From Cupriavidus cauae (GTDB lineage: Bacteria; Pseudomonadota; Gammaproteobacteria; Burkholderiales; Burkholderiaceae): 35,535 nt of DNA. A model generated the notes under the pieces. That model worked only from the letters and a program-made list of their open reading frames with translations, was not told the origin of the DNA and ran no database searches. The first letter of the stretch is position 1. The number at the start of each line of letters is the position of its first letter. A program made the position numbers and the translations under genes. Where the stretch lies: positions 1-35,535 of the forward strand of contig NZ_VWRN01000042.1 in NCBI RefSeq assembly GCF_008632125.1, read 5' to 3'. Shown one piece after another: positions 21,956 through 30,024 of the stretch.

Positions 21956-21965
21956 GGCGGGGCGG

Positions 21966-21980
21966 GCGGCTTCGCGCCGC
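21966..21980 (+). terminator. Small hairpin after yheS
   Basis: GCGGC-TTCGC-GCCGC begins about 11 bases after the yheS stop and is followed by TTGCCCTT. The stem is short and the T-tract poor, so it is a weak terminator candidate. Confidence 0.3.
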
Positions 21981-21997
21981 TTGCCCTTCCCGCCCGC

Positions 21998-22050
21998 TTC
22001 TCCGCTTCCCTTCTCCGCTTCCCTTCTCCGCTTCCCGCCTCCGCTTTCCC
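21998..22050. repeat. 13-bp tandem repeat (TTCTCCGCTTCCC), three perfect copies plus a degenerate one
   Basis: Perfect copies lie at 21998-22010, 22011-22023 and 22024-22036. A looser copy (GCCTCCGCTTTCCC) follows to 22050. The tract is almost all pyrimidine on the plus strand and lies between convergent yheS and the ABC exporter gene. Confidence 0.9.
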
Positions 22051-22076
22051 GCTGCTGCTGCCCCGCGGTGGTTTCC

Positions 22077-22094
22077 GCCGCCGTCTCCGGCGGC
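22077..22094 (-). terminator. Hairpin after the ABC exporter gene
   Basis: A perfect 7-bp stem (GCCGCCG with CGGCGGC) closes a four-base loop that reads GAGA on the minus strand, a stable GNRA-type tetraloop. It lies about 36 bases past the exporter stop. There is no T-run. Confidence 0.4.
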
Positions 22095-22129
22095 CGTCTC
22101 CCCGCGCGGCGTTCCCCCAGCCCCGCCGC

Positions 22130-23971
22130 TTACTCCTGCAACGCCTCCTCGGCCGTCAGGAAGCCGCCGCTCTGGTGCGCCCACAGCCTGCTGTACAGGC
22201 CGCCGCGCTGCAGCAGCTCGCGGTGCGAGCCCTGCTCGACGATGCGGCCGCGATCGAGCACGACGATGCGGTCCATCGCCGCCAACGTCGACAGCCGGTG
22301 CGCGATCGCCACCACGGTCTTGCCCTCCATCAGCCGGTACAGGCTCTGCTGGATCGCGATCTCGACCTCGCTGTCGAGCGCGCTGGTGGCCTCGTCCAGC
22401 AGCAGGATCGGCGCGTCCTTGAGCATCACGCGCGCGATCGCGATGCGCTGGCGCTGGCCGCCCGACAGCTTGACGCCGCGCTCGCCGACGTGGGCGTCGT
22501 AGCCGCGCCGCCCTTCCCGGTCGCTCAGCGTGTGGATGAAGTCCTCGGCCTCGGCCCGCCGCGCGGCGGCAATCATCTCGGCATCGCTGGCATCGGGCCG
22601 GCCGTAGACGATGTTGTCGCGCACCGAACGGTGCAGCAGCGAGGTGTCCTGCGTGACCATGCCGATCTGCGCGCGCAGGCTGTCCTGCGTCACGCCGGCG
22701 ATATCCTGGCCGTCGATCAGGATGCGGCCCGATTCGACGTCATAGAAGCGCAGCAGCAGATTGACCAGCGTCGACTTGCCCGCGCCGGAGCGGCCCACCA
22801 GCCCGACCTTCTCGCCGGGGCGGATCGTCAGCGTGAAGTCGTCGAACACCGGCCGGCCGGAGCCGTAGGAGAAGCCGACGTGCTCGAAGCGGATTTCGCC
22901 GTGCGGCACCCGCAGCGGTACGGCATCGGGACGGTCCTCGATATGCCGGGGACGCGCCAGCGTCGACACGCCGTCGCGCACCGTGCCGATATGCTCGAAC
23001 AGCTCGGCAATCTCCCACATCGCCCATTGCGAAATGCCGTTCAGGCGCATCGCCATCGCGGTCGCCGCCGCCACCGCGCCGATGCCGATCTGGCCGGCCG
23101 ACCACAGGTACAGCGCCAGCCCCGTGGTGGCGACGATCAGCATCATGATCAGCGTGTGGTTGACGATCTCGAAGGCGCTGATCAGCCGCCCCTGCGCATA
23201 GACCGGCTGCATGAACTCCTGCATCGCGCTGCGCACGTAGCTGGCCTCGCGCCGCGAGTGCGAGAACAGCTTGACGGTGGCGATATTGGTGTACGCGTCG
23301 GTGACGCGCCCGGTCATCACCGAGCGCGCGTCGGCCTGATGCGCCGACACGCGCGCCAGCCGCGGCACGAAGTACCAGGACGCGCCGACATAGGCGACCA
23401 CCCACAGCAGGAACGGCGCCAGCAGCCAGCCGTCGAAATTGGCCAGCACCACCGCCGCCGACACCAGGTAGATCACGATGTAGACGAGGATATCGGCCAC
23501 CGTCATCACCGCGTCGCGCACGGCCAGCGCGGTCTGCATGACCTTGGTGGTGACGCGCCCGGCGAACTCGTCCTGGAAGAAGCCCATGCTCTGGTTGAGC
23601 ATCAGCCGGTGGAAATTCCAGCGCAGCCGCATCGGGAAATTGCCGAACAGCGTCTGGAACTTCAGCATGCTCCAGACCGCGACCACGACGATGCTCGCCA
23701 GCACGATGCCGGCCAGCAGCAGCAGGCGGTCCGAATAGGTCGACCACAGCTCCTGCGGCTTGACCGCGGCGAGCCAGTCGACCAGGCGGCCCAGCATGCT
23801 GAACAGCACCGCCTCGAAGATGCCGATCGCCATCGCGCACAGCACCAGCAGCAGCAGATAACGCCGCACGCCCGCGGTGCAATCGACGATGAATGCGATC
23901 CAGTGCTGCGGGGGCGTATCGGGAAGCGAATCCGGGTAGTTGTGGATGCGCCTTTCAAACCAACGGAACAC
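22130..23971 (-). CDS. ABC exporter, fused membrane and ATPase domains (MsbA/MdlB type)
   Basis: This half-transporter is likely to work as a homodimer or with an unlinked partner; the substrate is unknown. In 613 residues the N-terminal half has about six membrane helices, including YLLLLVLCAMAIGIFEAVLF (38-57), LLLLAGIVLASIVVVAVW, ILVYIVIYLVSAAVVLA and LIMMLIVATTGLALYLW. The ATPase half has Walker A GRSGAGKST (393-401), Q-loop VTQDTSLLHRSV, signature LSGGQRQRIAIA (502-513), Walker B PILLLDEATSALD (521-533) and the switch His in IAHRLST. The membrane domain resembles the lipid and multidrug exporter class. ATG 23971 is the only sensible start. dsbB lies 45 bases downstream on the plus-strand map but is upstream in transcription, so the two may form one transcript. 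Confidence 0.93.
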   Translation of the reverse strand: MFRWFERRIHNYPDSLPDTPPQHWIAFIVDCTAGVRRYLLLLVLCAMAIGIFEAVLFSMLGRLVDWLAAVKPQELWSTYSDRLLLLAGIVLASIVVVAVWSMLKFQTLFGNFPMRLRWNFHRLMLNQSMGFFQDEFAGRVTTKVMQTALAVRDAVMTVADILVYIVIYLVSAAVVLANFDGWLLAPFLLWVVAYVGASWYFVPRLARVSAHQADARSVMTGRVTDAYTNIATVKLFSHSRREASYVRSAMQEFMQPVYAQGRLISAFEIVNHTLIMMLIVATTGLALYLWSAGQIGIGAVAAATAMAMRLNGISQWAMWEIAELFEHIGTVRDGVSTLARPRHIEDRPDAVPLRVPHGEIRFEHVGFSYGSGRPVFDDFTLTIRPGEKVGLVGRSGAGKSTLVNLLLRFYDVESGRILIDGQDIAGVTQDSLRAQIGMVTQDTSLLHRSVRDNIVYGRPDASDAEMIAAARRAEAEDFIHTLSDREGRRGYDAHVGERGVKLSGGQRQRIAIARVMLKDAPILLLDEATSALDSEVEIAIQQSLYRLMEGKTVVAIAHRLSTLAAMDRIVVLDRGRIVEQGSHRELLQRGGLYSRLWAHQSGGFLTAEEALQE

Positions 23972-24016
23972 GGCCAGTTTCTCCAGGAATGGTGTCGAGC
24001 GGCCGCGCGGGCTCGC

Positions 24017-24502
24017 TCAACGGTAGTTGCGCTCGCGCCGGATCAGTCCGACCGCCAGCACGCCGGTCAGCACCACCAGCCAGATCAGCGACCAGCCGGG
24101 AATCGAGATGCCGAACACCGGCGGCAGCGGCGCGGTGCACAGGCCGTCCGAATAGAAGACCTGCGGCAGCACGCGCGCGGTCGGCAGCGCGTTGACCCAG
24201 TTTTCCAGCGGATCGATGCCGCAGCTCGCCTTCGGATCGAGCAGCAGCGAGATGTGATAGCCCGCCACCGCGATGCCGCCGACGCCGGACAGCATCGCCA
24301 GCCCTTGCCACAGCGTGCGCGTGCCCTGCCCCAGCGCCGCCAGCAGCGAGAACAGGCCGATCGCGACGAAGGCGAAGCGCTGCATCACGCAGAGCGGACA
24401 CGGCTGGTAGCCCTGTGCGTGCTGCAGGTAGAGGGCGTAGCCGACCAGCCCGAACGAGACGATGGCGATCAGCAGGAAGTAGGCGCGGGAATTCGCTTGC
24501 AT
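24017..24502 (-). CDS. dsbB: Disulfide bond formation protein DsbB
   Basis: DsbB reoxidises periplasmic DsbA and passes the electrons to quinone. The 161-residue product has four membrane helices (about 8-26, 42-60, 66-86 and 138-154). Both redox pairs are present: CPLC at 35-38 in the first periplasmic loop, and Cys94/Cys122 in the second (KASCGIDPLENW and SDGLC). ATG 24502 (MQANSRAYFLLIAI) puts the first helix at the N-terminus as in the family. The open frame extends over 140 codons upstream, but only through low-quality sequence. It precedes the ABC exporter by 45 bases on the same strand. DsbA is not in the window. Confidence 0.95.
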   Translation of the reverse strand: MQANSRAYFLLIAIVSFGLVGYALYLQHAQGYQPCPLCVMQRFAFVAIGLFSLLAALGQGTRTLWQGLAMLSGVGGIAVAGYHISLLLDPKASCGIDPLENWVNALPTARVLPQVFYSDGLCTAPLPPVFGISIPGWSLIWLVVLTGVLAVGLIRRERNYR

Positions 24503-24825
24503 GGCGGAGTGGCGGTCGACAGAGCGGTAAGGAATACAGCGTGAATTGACGGCGTGAATAGACGGCGAGGCACGCAAGGCTCGGGCGTGCCGGGCATCGC
24601 GGACAGGCGCCATCTTACCGATTTTGCGCCACGCGCGTCGCAGCGATGCGATGACCCCTGCACGCGCTGGGGCCATCGTTGCGGCCGATCGCCGCAGCGC
24701 GGCACCTCGGCATTGCCCATGGCGCCGAACGCGCCAACAATGCCGTTTCATTGCGTCGGCACGCCCTGTGAACCCCATGCGTTCCCATGCGTTCGCCCCC
24801 CCTGATTTCATCGAGGACCGTACCC
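24503..24825. other. 323-bp divergent gap between dsbB and a small membrane protein gene
   Basis: No gene is supported. It holds a 13-bp imperfect duplication (GTGAATTGACGGC and GTGAATAGACGGC, 24541-24566) and a 10-bp duplication (CCCATGCGTT twice, 24774-24793). No convincing promoter boxes are visible, although both flanking genes should start here. Confidence 0.5.
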
Positions 24826-25263
24826 ATGAAGAGCAATGCGCTGCGCGCGGTGCGCAGCAACGATTTTCGTGCCCCGCGTTTTCGCACGACCACGCCGCCG
24901 TCGGCGCCCATGGCCCAGCGCGGCCCGGCGGCCAATTCCGCACGGCCGGCGGTTCCGGTGGTGCCGGTCGGCTACCGCCAGGGGTTCATCACCGCGATCT
25001 CCGTGCTGCTGGCCTTTACGCTGGCGTTCTGGCGCTACTGGAGCTTCGAGAGCCCCGGCGCGTGGAACCCGCTGTCGCTGGTGGTCGAGGTTTCGCTGGG
25101 CGTCGCCGCCGGCCTGCAGGTGGTGGCGCTGTTCCGCTCGCTGCGGGTCGAGGACGACCAGGTCCCCGAATACCGCCGCACGCAGCGCTGGCTGTTCGTG
25201 TCCGCGGTGGTGCTGATCGCGGCGCTGCTCGGCGCGCTGTGCGAGGACTCGGTGTTCGGTTGA
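24826..25263 (+). CDS. Small inner-membrane protein, three predicted helices
   Basis: I do not recognise this family. The 145-residue product begins MKSNALRAVRSNDFRAPRFR, a basic and polar cytoplasmic tail of about 50 residues. Three hydrophobic helices follow: GFITAISVLLAFTLAFWRYW (about 55-74), LSLVVEVSLGVAAGLQVVAL (about 84-104) and LFVSAVVLIAALLGALC (about 123-141). A charged loop (RSLRVEDDQVPEYRRTQRW) joins the last two. ATG 24826 follows GAGGA at a good distance. An upstream in-frame ATG lacks such a site. It is convergent with radA. The composition is membrane-protein-like and the ribosome site is good, so the gene is likely real. Its role cannot be read from the sequence. Confidence 0.72.
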   Translation: MKSNALRAVRSNDFRAPRFRTTTPPSAPMAQRGPAANSARPAVPVVPVGYRQGFITAISVLLAFTLAFWRYWSFESPGAWNPLSLVVEVSLGVAAGLQVVALFRSLRVEDDQVPEYRRTQRWLFVSAVVLIAALLGALCEDSVFG

Positions 25264-25285
25264 GGGCGGTGGCGCCCGCCGCCCA

Positions 25286-25320
25286 GGCCCTTGGCCCTTG
25301 GCCCTTGGCCCGTGGCCGCT
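25286..25320. repeat. 7-bp tandem repeat (GGCCCTT), three perfect plus two degenerate copies
   Basis: The units are GGCCCTT three times, then GGCCCGT and GGCCGCT, between the convergent small membrane protein gene and radA. The unit is the reverse complement of AAGGGCC seen in the array at 973-1007. Confidence 0.88.
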
Positions 25321-25346
25321 AGTCCTGGGGATCGGCGGGACAGCGA

Positions 25347-26720
25347 TCAGCCGTCGAGATAGCGCACGCGTTCGATCGCCTGTTCGATCCGTTCGACGGC
25401 AATCACCTCGAGCCCCTCGATCGGCTGCTTGGGCGCGTTGGCCTTGGGAATCACCGCCTGCGTGAAGCCCAGCTTGGCGGCCTCGCGCAGCCGGTCCTGG
25501 CCGCGCGGGCTCGGACGGATCTCCCCCGCCAGCCCCACCTCGCCAAACACCACCAGCCCGCGCGGCAAGGGCTTGTTGCGCATCGACGAGTGGATCGACA
25601 GCAGCACCGCCAGGTCGGCGGCCGGCTCGGTGATCTTGACCCCGCCCACCGCATTGAGGAACACGTCCTGGTCGAAGCAGGCGATGCCCGCGTGGCGGTG
25701 CAGCACGGCCAGCAGCAGCGCCAGCCGGTTCTGCTCGAGGCCGACCGCCAGGCGGCGCGGGTTCGGCACGTGCGCCGCATCGACCAGGGCCTGGATCTCG
25801 ACCAGCAGCGGACGCGAGCCCTCCTGCGTGACCATCACGCAGGAACCGGACACGGTCTGCTCATGCTGCGACAGGAACAGCGCCGACGGATTGCTGATGC
25901 CGCGCAGACCGCGCTCGGTCATCGCGAACACGCCCAGTTCGTTGACCGCGCCGAAGCGGTTCTTGAACGCGCGGATCAGCCGGTGCGAAGAATGCGTGTC
26001 GCCCTCGAAATACAGCACCGTGTCGACGATATGCTCGAGCACGCGCGGCCCGGCCAGGCTGCCCTCCTTGGTCACATGGCCGACCAGAATGATGGTGGTG
26101 CCGCTGCTCTTGGCGATCCGGGTCAACTGCGCCGCGCATTCGCGCACCTGGGCCACCGAGCCCGGCGCCGAGCTGAGCGCCTCCGAGTACAGCGTCTGGA
26201 TCGAGTCGATCACCGCGACCTCGGGCTTGTCGGCGTCCAGCGTGGCCTGGATCTTCTCCAGCTGGATCTCGGCCAGCAGGCCCAGGCTCGGGCTGTCGAT
26301 GCCCAGCCGCTGCGCGCGCAGCGCGATCTGCGCGCCCGACTCCTCGCCGCTGACATAGAGCACGCGCCGGCTCGCCGCCAGGTTCGCCAGCGCCTGCAAC
26401 AGCAGCGTCGACTTGCCGATGCCGGGGTCGCCGCCGATCAGCACCACCCCGCCGGCCACCAGCCCGCCGCCGAGCACCCGGTCGAATTCCTCGATGCCGC
26501 TGGTGAAGCGCGGCACGTCGGACGCCTCGATTTCCGACAGCCGCTGCACCGTGGCCGACGCGGCCAGCGGCTGGAAGCGCCGCGCCGAGGGCGCCTCGGG
26601 CACGCTCTCGACCAGCGTGTTCCATTGCTGGCAATGCGGGCACTGCCCCTGCCAGCGCGGCACGGAGCCGCCGCATTCGGTACAGGTGTAAACGGTCTTG
26701 GCGGTCTTGGTCTTTGCCAA
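25347..26720 (-). CDS. radA: DNA repair protein RadA
   Basis: RadA is a RecA-like ATPase that drives branch migration in recombinational repair. The 457-residue product has the N-terminal four-Cys zinc finger CTECGGSVPRWQGQCPHC (Cys13, 16, 27, 30). Walker A GGDPGIGKST follows (96-105, Lys103), then the family motif KNRFG (253-257), and a C-terminal Lon-protease-like domain (about 270-450, without a working protease site). The start is TTG at 26720. The protein MAKTKTAKTVYTCTEC matches the family from there, and AAGGA lies at the right spacing. The only upstream ATG would add a Pro-rich tail. It lies 93 bases behind alr on the same strand, an arrangement I recall from other Burkholderiales. 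Confidence 0.96.
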   Translation of the reverse strand: MAKTKTAKTVYTCTECGGSVPRWQGQCPHCQQWNTLVESVPEAPSARRFQPLAASATVQRLSEIEASDVPRFTSGIEEFDRVLGGGLVAGGVVLIGGDPGIGKSTLLLQALANLAASRRVLYVSGEESGAQIALRAQRLGIDSPSLGLLAEIQLEKIQATLDADKPEVAVIDSIQTLYSEALSSAPGSVAQVRECAAQLTRIAKSSGTTIILVGHVTKEGSLAGPRVLEHIVDTVLYFEGDTHSSHRLIRAFKNRFGAVNELGVFAMTERGLRGISNPSALFLSQHEQTVSGSCVMVTQEGSRPLLVEIQALVDAAHVPNPRRLAVGLEQNRLALLLAVLHRHAGIACFDQDVFLNAVGGVKITEPAADLAVLLSIHSSMRNKPLPRGLVVFGEVGLAGEIRPSPRGQDRLREAAKLGFTQAVIPKANAPKQPIEGLEVIAVERIEQAIERVRYLDG

Positions 26721-26813
26721 CGGGAATCCTTGGGGCCGGGGAGCGGGAGGCGGGGCAGGCGGCAGGCCTGCAGGGTGCTGCAGGTGCGGCAAGGCGCCCG
26801 CGAGGCGCCGATT

Positions 26814-27947
26814 CTACTTGGCCGGAGCGGTCTCGGCCACGTTCGGCGCGTCCGGCACGGTCAGCGTCGCGACCGTCACCGGCACCCGCGGCGCCAGCGC
26901 GCACATCAGCTCGTAGCCGACCGTGCCGCTGGCGGCGGCGACATCGTCGATCGGCAGGCCGTGGCCCCACAGCGTAACCGGCGAACCGACGCGCGCCTTG
27001 GGGCACGGCGTCAGGTCGACGCACAGCATGTCCATCGACACGCGGCCGACCAGATGCGTGCGCACGCCGTCGACCAGCACCGGCGCCGGCCGGTCGCCCC
27101 AGCCCGCGGCATGGCGCGGATAACCGTCGGCATAGCCGCACGCGACCACGCCGATCCGCATCGGCCGGTCCGCGGTGAACAGCGAGCCGTAGCCGACCGT
27201 GTCGCCGGGCCGCAATTCCTGCACCGCGATCAATTCGCTGTGCAGCGACATCGCGGGCATCAGCCCGGTGTCGGCGATGTCGACGTGCCGGCCGCTCGGC
27301 GAGGCGCCGTACAGCACGATGCCGGGCCGCACCCAGGCGCGGTGCGCGGCCGGATGCCACAGCGTGGCGGCCGAGTTGGACAGGCTTGCCTCGCCCGGCA
27401 GATTGGCCGTGGTGGTGTCGAACACCTCCAGCTGGTGCGCGATGCCGCGCTCGCCGTCGGCGTCGGAGAAATGCGTCATATGGACGATGCTGCCCACCCC
27501 GGACAGCGTGCGGGCGCGCTCCCAGGCGGTGCGGTACTGGTCCGGCGCGAAGCCGAGCCGGTTCATGCCGGTATTGAGCTTGAGCTGGATCGCCAGCGGG
27601 CCCTTGGGCCGTGCGACCTCCAGCATGCGCAGCTGCTCCTCGTTGTGGATCGCCGTGGTCAGCCGGTATTCCTCGAGCAGCGGCACGTCCTGCGGCTGGA
27701 AGAAGCCCTCGAGCAGCAGGATCGGACCCTGCCAGCCCAGCTCACGCAGCAGCACGGCCTCGTTCAGGTCCAGCAGGCCGAAGCCGTCGGCGGCGCGCAG
27801 CCCGGCGAAGGCGCGGCGAATGCCGTGACCGTAGGCGTTGGCCTTGACCACCGCCCAGACGCGGGACGCCGGCGCGTGGCGGCGCACCACCTCGAGATTG
27901 TTGGCCAGGGCGGGTTGATGGATGACAGCGTGAATCGGTCTTGGCAT
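26814..27947 (-). CDS. alr: Alanine racemase
   Basis: This PLP enzyme makes D-alanine for peptidoglycan. The 377-residue product has the PLP-lysine in [10 protein letters not shown] (Lys35) and the second catalytic base in TVGYGSLF (Tyr253). Other family motifs include [34 protein letters not shown] and [15 protein letters not shown] 27947 starts [21 protein letters not shown], the usual N-terminus, though the ribosome site is weak. It is probably the biosynthetic racemase because it is tied to radA rather than to an amino-acid catabolic operon. That distinction is inferred from context. Confidence 0.96.
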   Translation of the reverse strand: MPRPIHAVIHQPALANNLEVVRRHAPASRVWAVVKANAYGHGIRRAFAGLRAADGFGLLDLNEAVLLRELGWQGPILLLEGFFQPQDVPLLEEYRLTTAIHNEEQLRMLEVARPKGPLAIQLKLNTGMNRLGFAPDQYRTAWERARTLSGVGSIVHMTHFSDADGERGIAHQLEVFDTTTANLPGEASLSNSAATLWHPAAHRAWVRPGIVLYGASPSGRHVDIADTGLMPAMSLHSELIAVQELRPGDTVGYGSLFTADRPMRIGVVACGYADGYPRHAAGWGDRPAPVLVDGVRTHLVGRVSMDMLCVDLTPCPKARVGSPVTLWGHGLPIDDVAAASGTVGYELMCALAPRVPVTVATLTVPDAPNVAETAPAK

Positions 27948-28128
27948 GGGATCAGGGAAGGTTCGTCACAGCGGCCTCGCGGCGTGCCGGCCCTTGGTGT
28001 GCAATGGCCTGGGCGGGCGTGCCGAAGTGGTGCCTGGGGCACTGTCCGCGGGAACGTCGACGGCGTTCGGCGCCACGTCCGGCACCAATGCGCGGCAGCA
28101 CACCGAAGGCGCACCGCGTAGACCGTTA

Positions 28129-28184
28129 TTTGACCACATTGGTTCGGCGATTCCCGGGAATCCGCTCCACGTCGAATGGTCAAA
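28129..28184. promoter_or_regulatory. Nested dyad, candidate operator upstream of lplT
   Basis: TTTGACCA (28129-28136) and TGGTCAAA (28177-28184) are perfect inverted arms. Midway between them lies the perfect 14-bp palindrome GATTCCCGGGAATC (28149-28162), with its centre within one base of the arms' own axis. A third half-site GGTCAA follows at 28188-28193. This fits binding by one or two dimeric regulators, but no regulator gene is in the window. Confidence 0.5.
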
Positions 28185-28231
28185 CCCGGTCAATTTGCGG
28201 TCTTCCCTTCTTCGGAATTGAAAGACTTTCG

Positions 28232-28240
28232 TGATATAAA
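28232..28240 (+). promoter_or_regulatory. Extended -10 box of lplT (TGATATAAA)
   Basis: TGATATAAA fits the extended -10 form TGNTATAAT with one change. It lies about 205 bases before the lplT ATG, in the AT-richer part of the gap. An extended -10 would explain the lack of a clear -35. Confidence 0.5.
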
Positions 28241-28445
28241 GCCGGACGTTCCGGCCATGTTTCAAAAGTGATTCAATATGACGGGTCCCGTCAGGTACGT
28301 ACACGCCCCAGCCACGCCGAACCGGACCAGGCGCGGGCGACCTTTTGGCACGGCCGCCGTTCACCCCCTCCGCACGATGCCGACGGCCGTTGGCGCGGGC
28401 ACGCCAGTAGCGCAAGGAAATCGCGATGGAGACAGAGTCCAAGGT

Positions 28446-29765
28446 ATGAAGAAGGGTTTTTACACCATCATGGCCGCGCAGTTCTTCTCTTCGCTGGCCG
28501 ACAACGCTCTGCTCATCGCCGCCATTGCCCTCCTCGCCGAATTGCACTCCCCGCAGTGGATGACTCCGCTGCTCAAGCTGTTCTTCGTGCTGTCCTATGT
28601 CGTGCTGGCCGCCTTCGTCGGCGCCTTTGCCGATTCGATGCCCAAGGGCAAGGTGATGTTCATCACCAACACGATCAAGATCGCCGGCTGCGCCATCATG
28701 ATGTTCGGACTGCATCCGCTGCTGGCCTATGGCGTGGTCGGCTTCGGCGCGGCGGCGTATTCGCCGGCCAAGTACGGCATCCTGACCGAGCTGCTGCCGG
28801 CCGAGCGCCTGGTGGCCGCCAACGGCTGGATCGAGGGCCTGACGGTCGGCTCGATCATCCTCGGCACGGTGGTCGGCGGCGCGCTGATCTCGGTCAAGGT
28901 GTCGAGCCTGATGCTGGCGATGGACCTGCCGTGGATCGAGACCGGCATCGACACGCCGGCCGAGGCCGCAATGGTGGTGATCATGCTGTTCTACGTGATC
29001 GCCGCGCTGTTCAACCTGTTCATCCCCGACACCGGCGCGCGCTATCCGCAGCAGGAGAAGAACCCGATCAAGCTGATCGCCGAGTTCGCCGACTGCTTCA
29101 CCGCGCTATGGAAGGACAAGCTCGGCCAGATCTCGCTGGCGGTCACCACGCTGTTCTGGGGCGCCGGCGCGACGCTGCAGTTCATCGTGCTGAAGTGGGC
29201 GGAAAAGTCGCTCGGCCTGAACCTGTCGCAGGGCGCGCTGCTGCAGGCGGTGGTGGCGGTCGGCGTGGCCGTCGGCGCGATCATGGCGGCGATGCGCATC
29301 CCGCTGCGCAAGTCGCTGTCGGTGCTGCCGTTCGGCGTGGCGATGGGCGCGATCGTGATGCTGATGGCCTTCTACACCAAGGACGCGATGCCCGATGTCG
29401 CGCTCGACATACTGGGCATGCGGATGCCGCTGTATATGGCGATCGCCTACGTGTTCCTGATGCTGGTGGGCGGCATGTCGGGCTACTTCGTGGTGCCGAT
29501 GAACGCGCTGCTGCAGCATCGCGGCCACGTGCTGCTGTCGGCCGGCCACTCGATCGCGGTGCAGAACTTCAACGAGAACGTCTCGGTGTTGCTGATGCTG
29601 TGCCTGTACGCGCTGCTGATCAAGCTGAACGTGCCGATCGGCATCGTGATCATCGCCTTCGGCATGTTCGTCTGCGGCACCATGCTGCTGGTGATGCGCC
29701 AGCATCGCAAGAACGTCCGGCTGTACAACTCGCTGGCGATGATCGGCGAGGACAAGCACCACTAG
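28446..29765 (+). CDS. lplT: Lysophospholipid transporter LplT
   Basis: LplT flips lysophospholipids across the inner membrane for re-acylation. The 439-residue product is a major-facilitator-type protein with about 11-12 helices. It begins MKKGFYTIMAAQFFSSLADN, the typical LplT start. Further family stretches are GFGAAAYSPAKYGILTELLP (about 95-115), EGLTVGSIILGTVVGG and GGMSGYFVVPMNALLQHRG. The E. coli gene is next to aas (acyltransferase). Here no acyltransferase is fused or adjacent in the window. ATG 28446 has AAGG only two bases before it, which is close for a ribosome site. Its promoter region is shared divergently with alr. Confidence 0.93.
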   Translation: MKKGFYTIMAAQFFSSLADNALLIAAIALLAELHSPQWMTPLLKLFFVLSYVVLAAFVGAFADSMPKGKVMFITNTIKIAGCAIMMFGLHPLLAYGVVGFGAAAYSPAKYGILTELLPAERLVAANGWIEGLTVGSIILGTVVGGALISVKVSSLMLAMDLPWIETGIDTPAEAAMVVIMLFYVIAALFNLFIPDTGARYPQQEKNPIKLIAEFADCFTALWKDKLGQISLAVTTLFWGAGATLQFIVLKWAEKSLGLNLSQGALLQAVVAVGVAVGAIMAAMRIPLRKSLSVLPFGVAMGAIVMLMAFYTKDAMPDVALDILGMRMPLYMAIAYVFLMLVGGMSGYFVVPMNALLQHRGHVLLSAGHSIAVQNFNENVSVLLMLCLYALLIKLNVPIGIVIIAFGMFVCGTMLLVMRQHRKNVRLYNSLAMIGEDKHH

Positions 29766-29774
29766 CAAAGCCAC

Positions 29775-29802
29775 GCCGGCAGCCGCCACGGCGGCGTCCG
29801 GC
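29775..29802 (+). terminator. Nested GC-rich hairpin after lplT
   Basis: An inner stem GCCGCC-AC-GGCGGC lies inside an outer stem GCCGG/CCGGC, starting 10 bases after the lplT stop. No T-run follows. It may end lplT transcription and insulate the phosphatase gene. Confidence 0.45.
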
Positions 29803-30024
29803 CCTGCGCTGCCGCGGCCGTCCGTCCATGGGCGGCCGCCCTCCCCTCCGTAGCCTCCCGAGCTGACCTGCTCCGCGCACCACTGACCGGCTGCGCGTGT
29901 GCGGCGCACTGCCGTCCACAATGGCACGAAACGCATCCAATTCCGAAAGCGCGCTCGCGCAGGCCGCGGCAGTATCCCGGCACCCGGGCCCTGGCCCGAT
30001 ACGTCAACTTTCCGGGACTCCGCG

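Larger units (their letters stand above)
27948..28445. other. 498-bp divergent regulatory gap between alr and lplT
   Basis: No gene is supported. The lplT-proximal half (about 28120-28280) is distinctly less GC-rich. It contains a nested dyad (28129-28184), an extended -10 box (28232-28240) and two more inverted repeats: GCCGGA-CGT-TCCGGC (28241-28255) and GACGGG-T-CCCGTC (28280-28292). An in-frame ATG at 28278 would add 56 residues to LplT but has no family support. Confidence 0.6.

Noticed and set aside
24787..24825. An earlier ATG start for the three-helix membrane protein
   Set aside because: It has no ribosome binding site, while GAGGA precedes the ATG at 24826.
28278..28445. A 56-residue N-terminal extension of LplT from ATG 28278
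   Set aside because: It is Arg/Pro-rich and unlike the family, whose N-terminus MKKGFYTIMAAQFF starts at 28446.
29766..30024. A type III regulator box (TTCG-N16-TTCG) upstream of the phosphatase gene
   Set aside because: I searched the 259-bp gap for TTCG pairs and found none, so control by an HrpB-type regulator is not supported by that motif.
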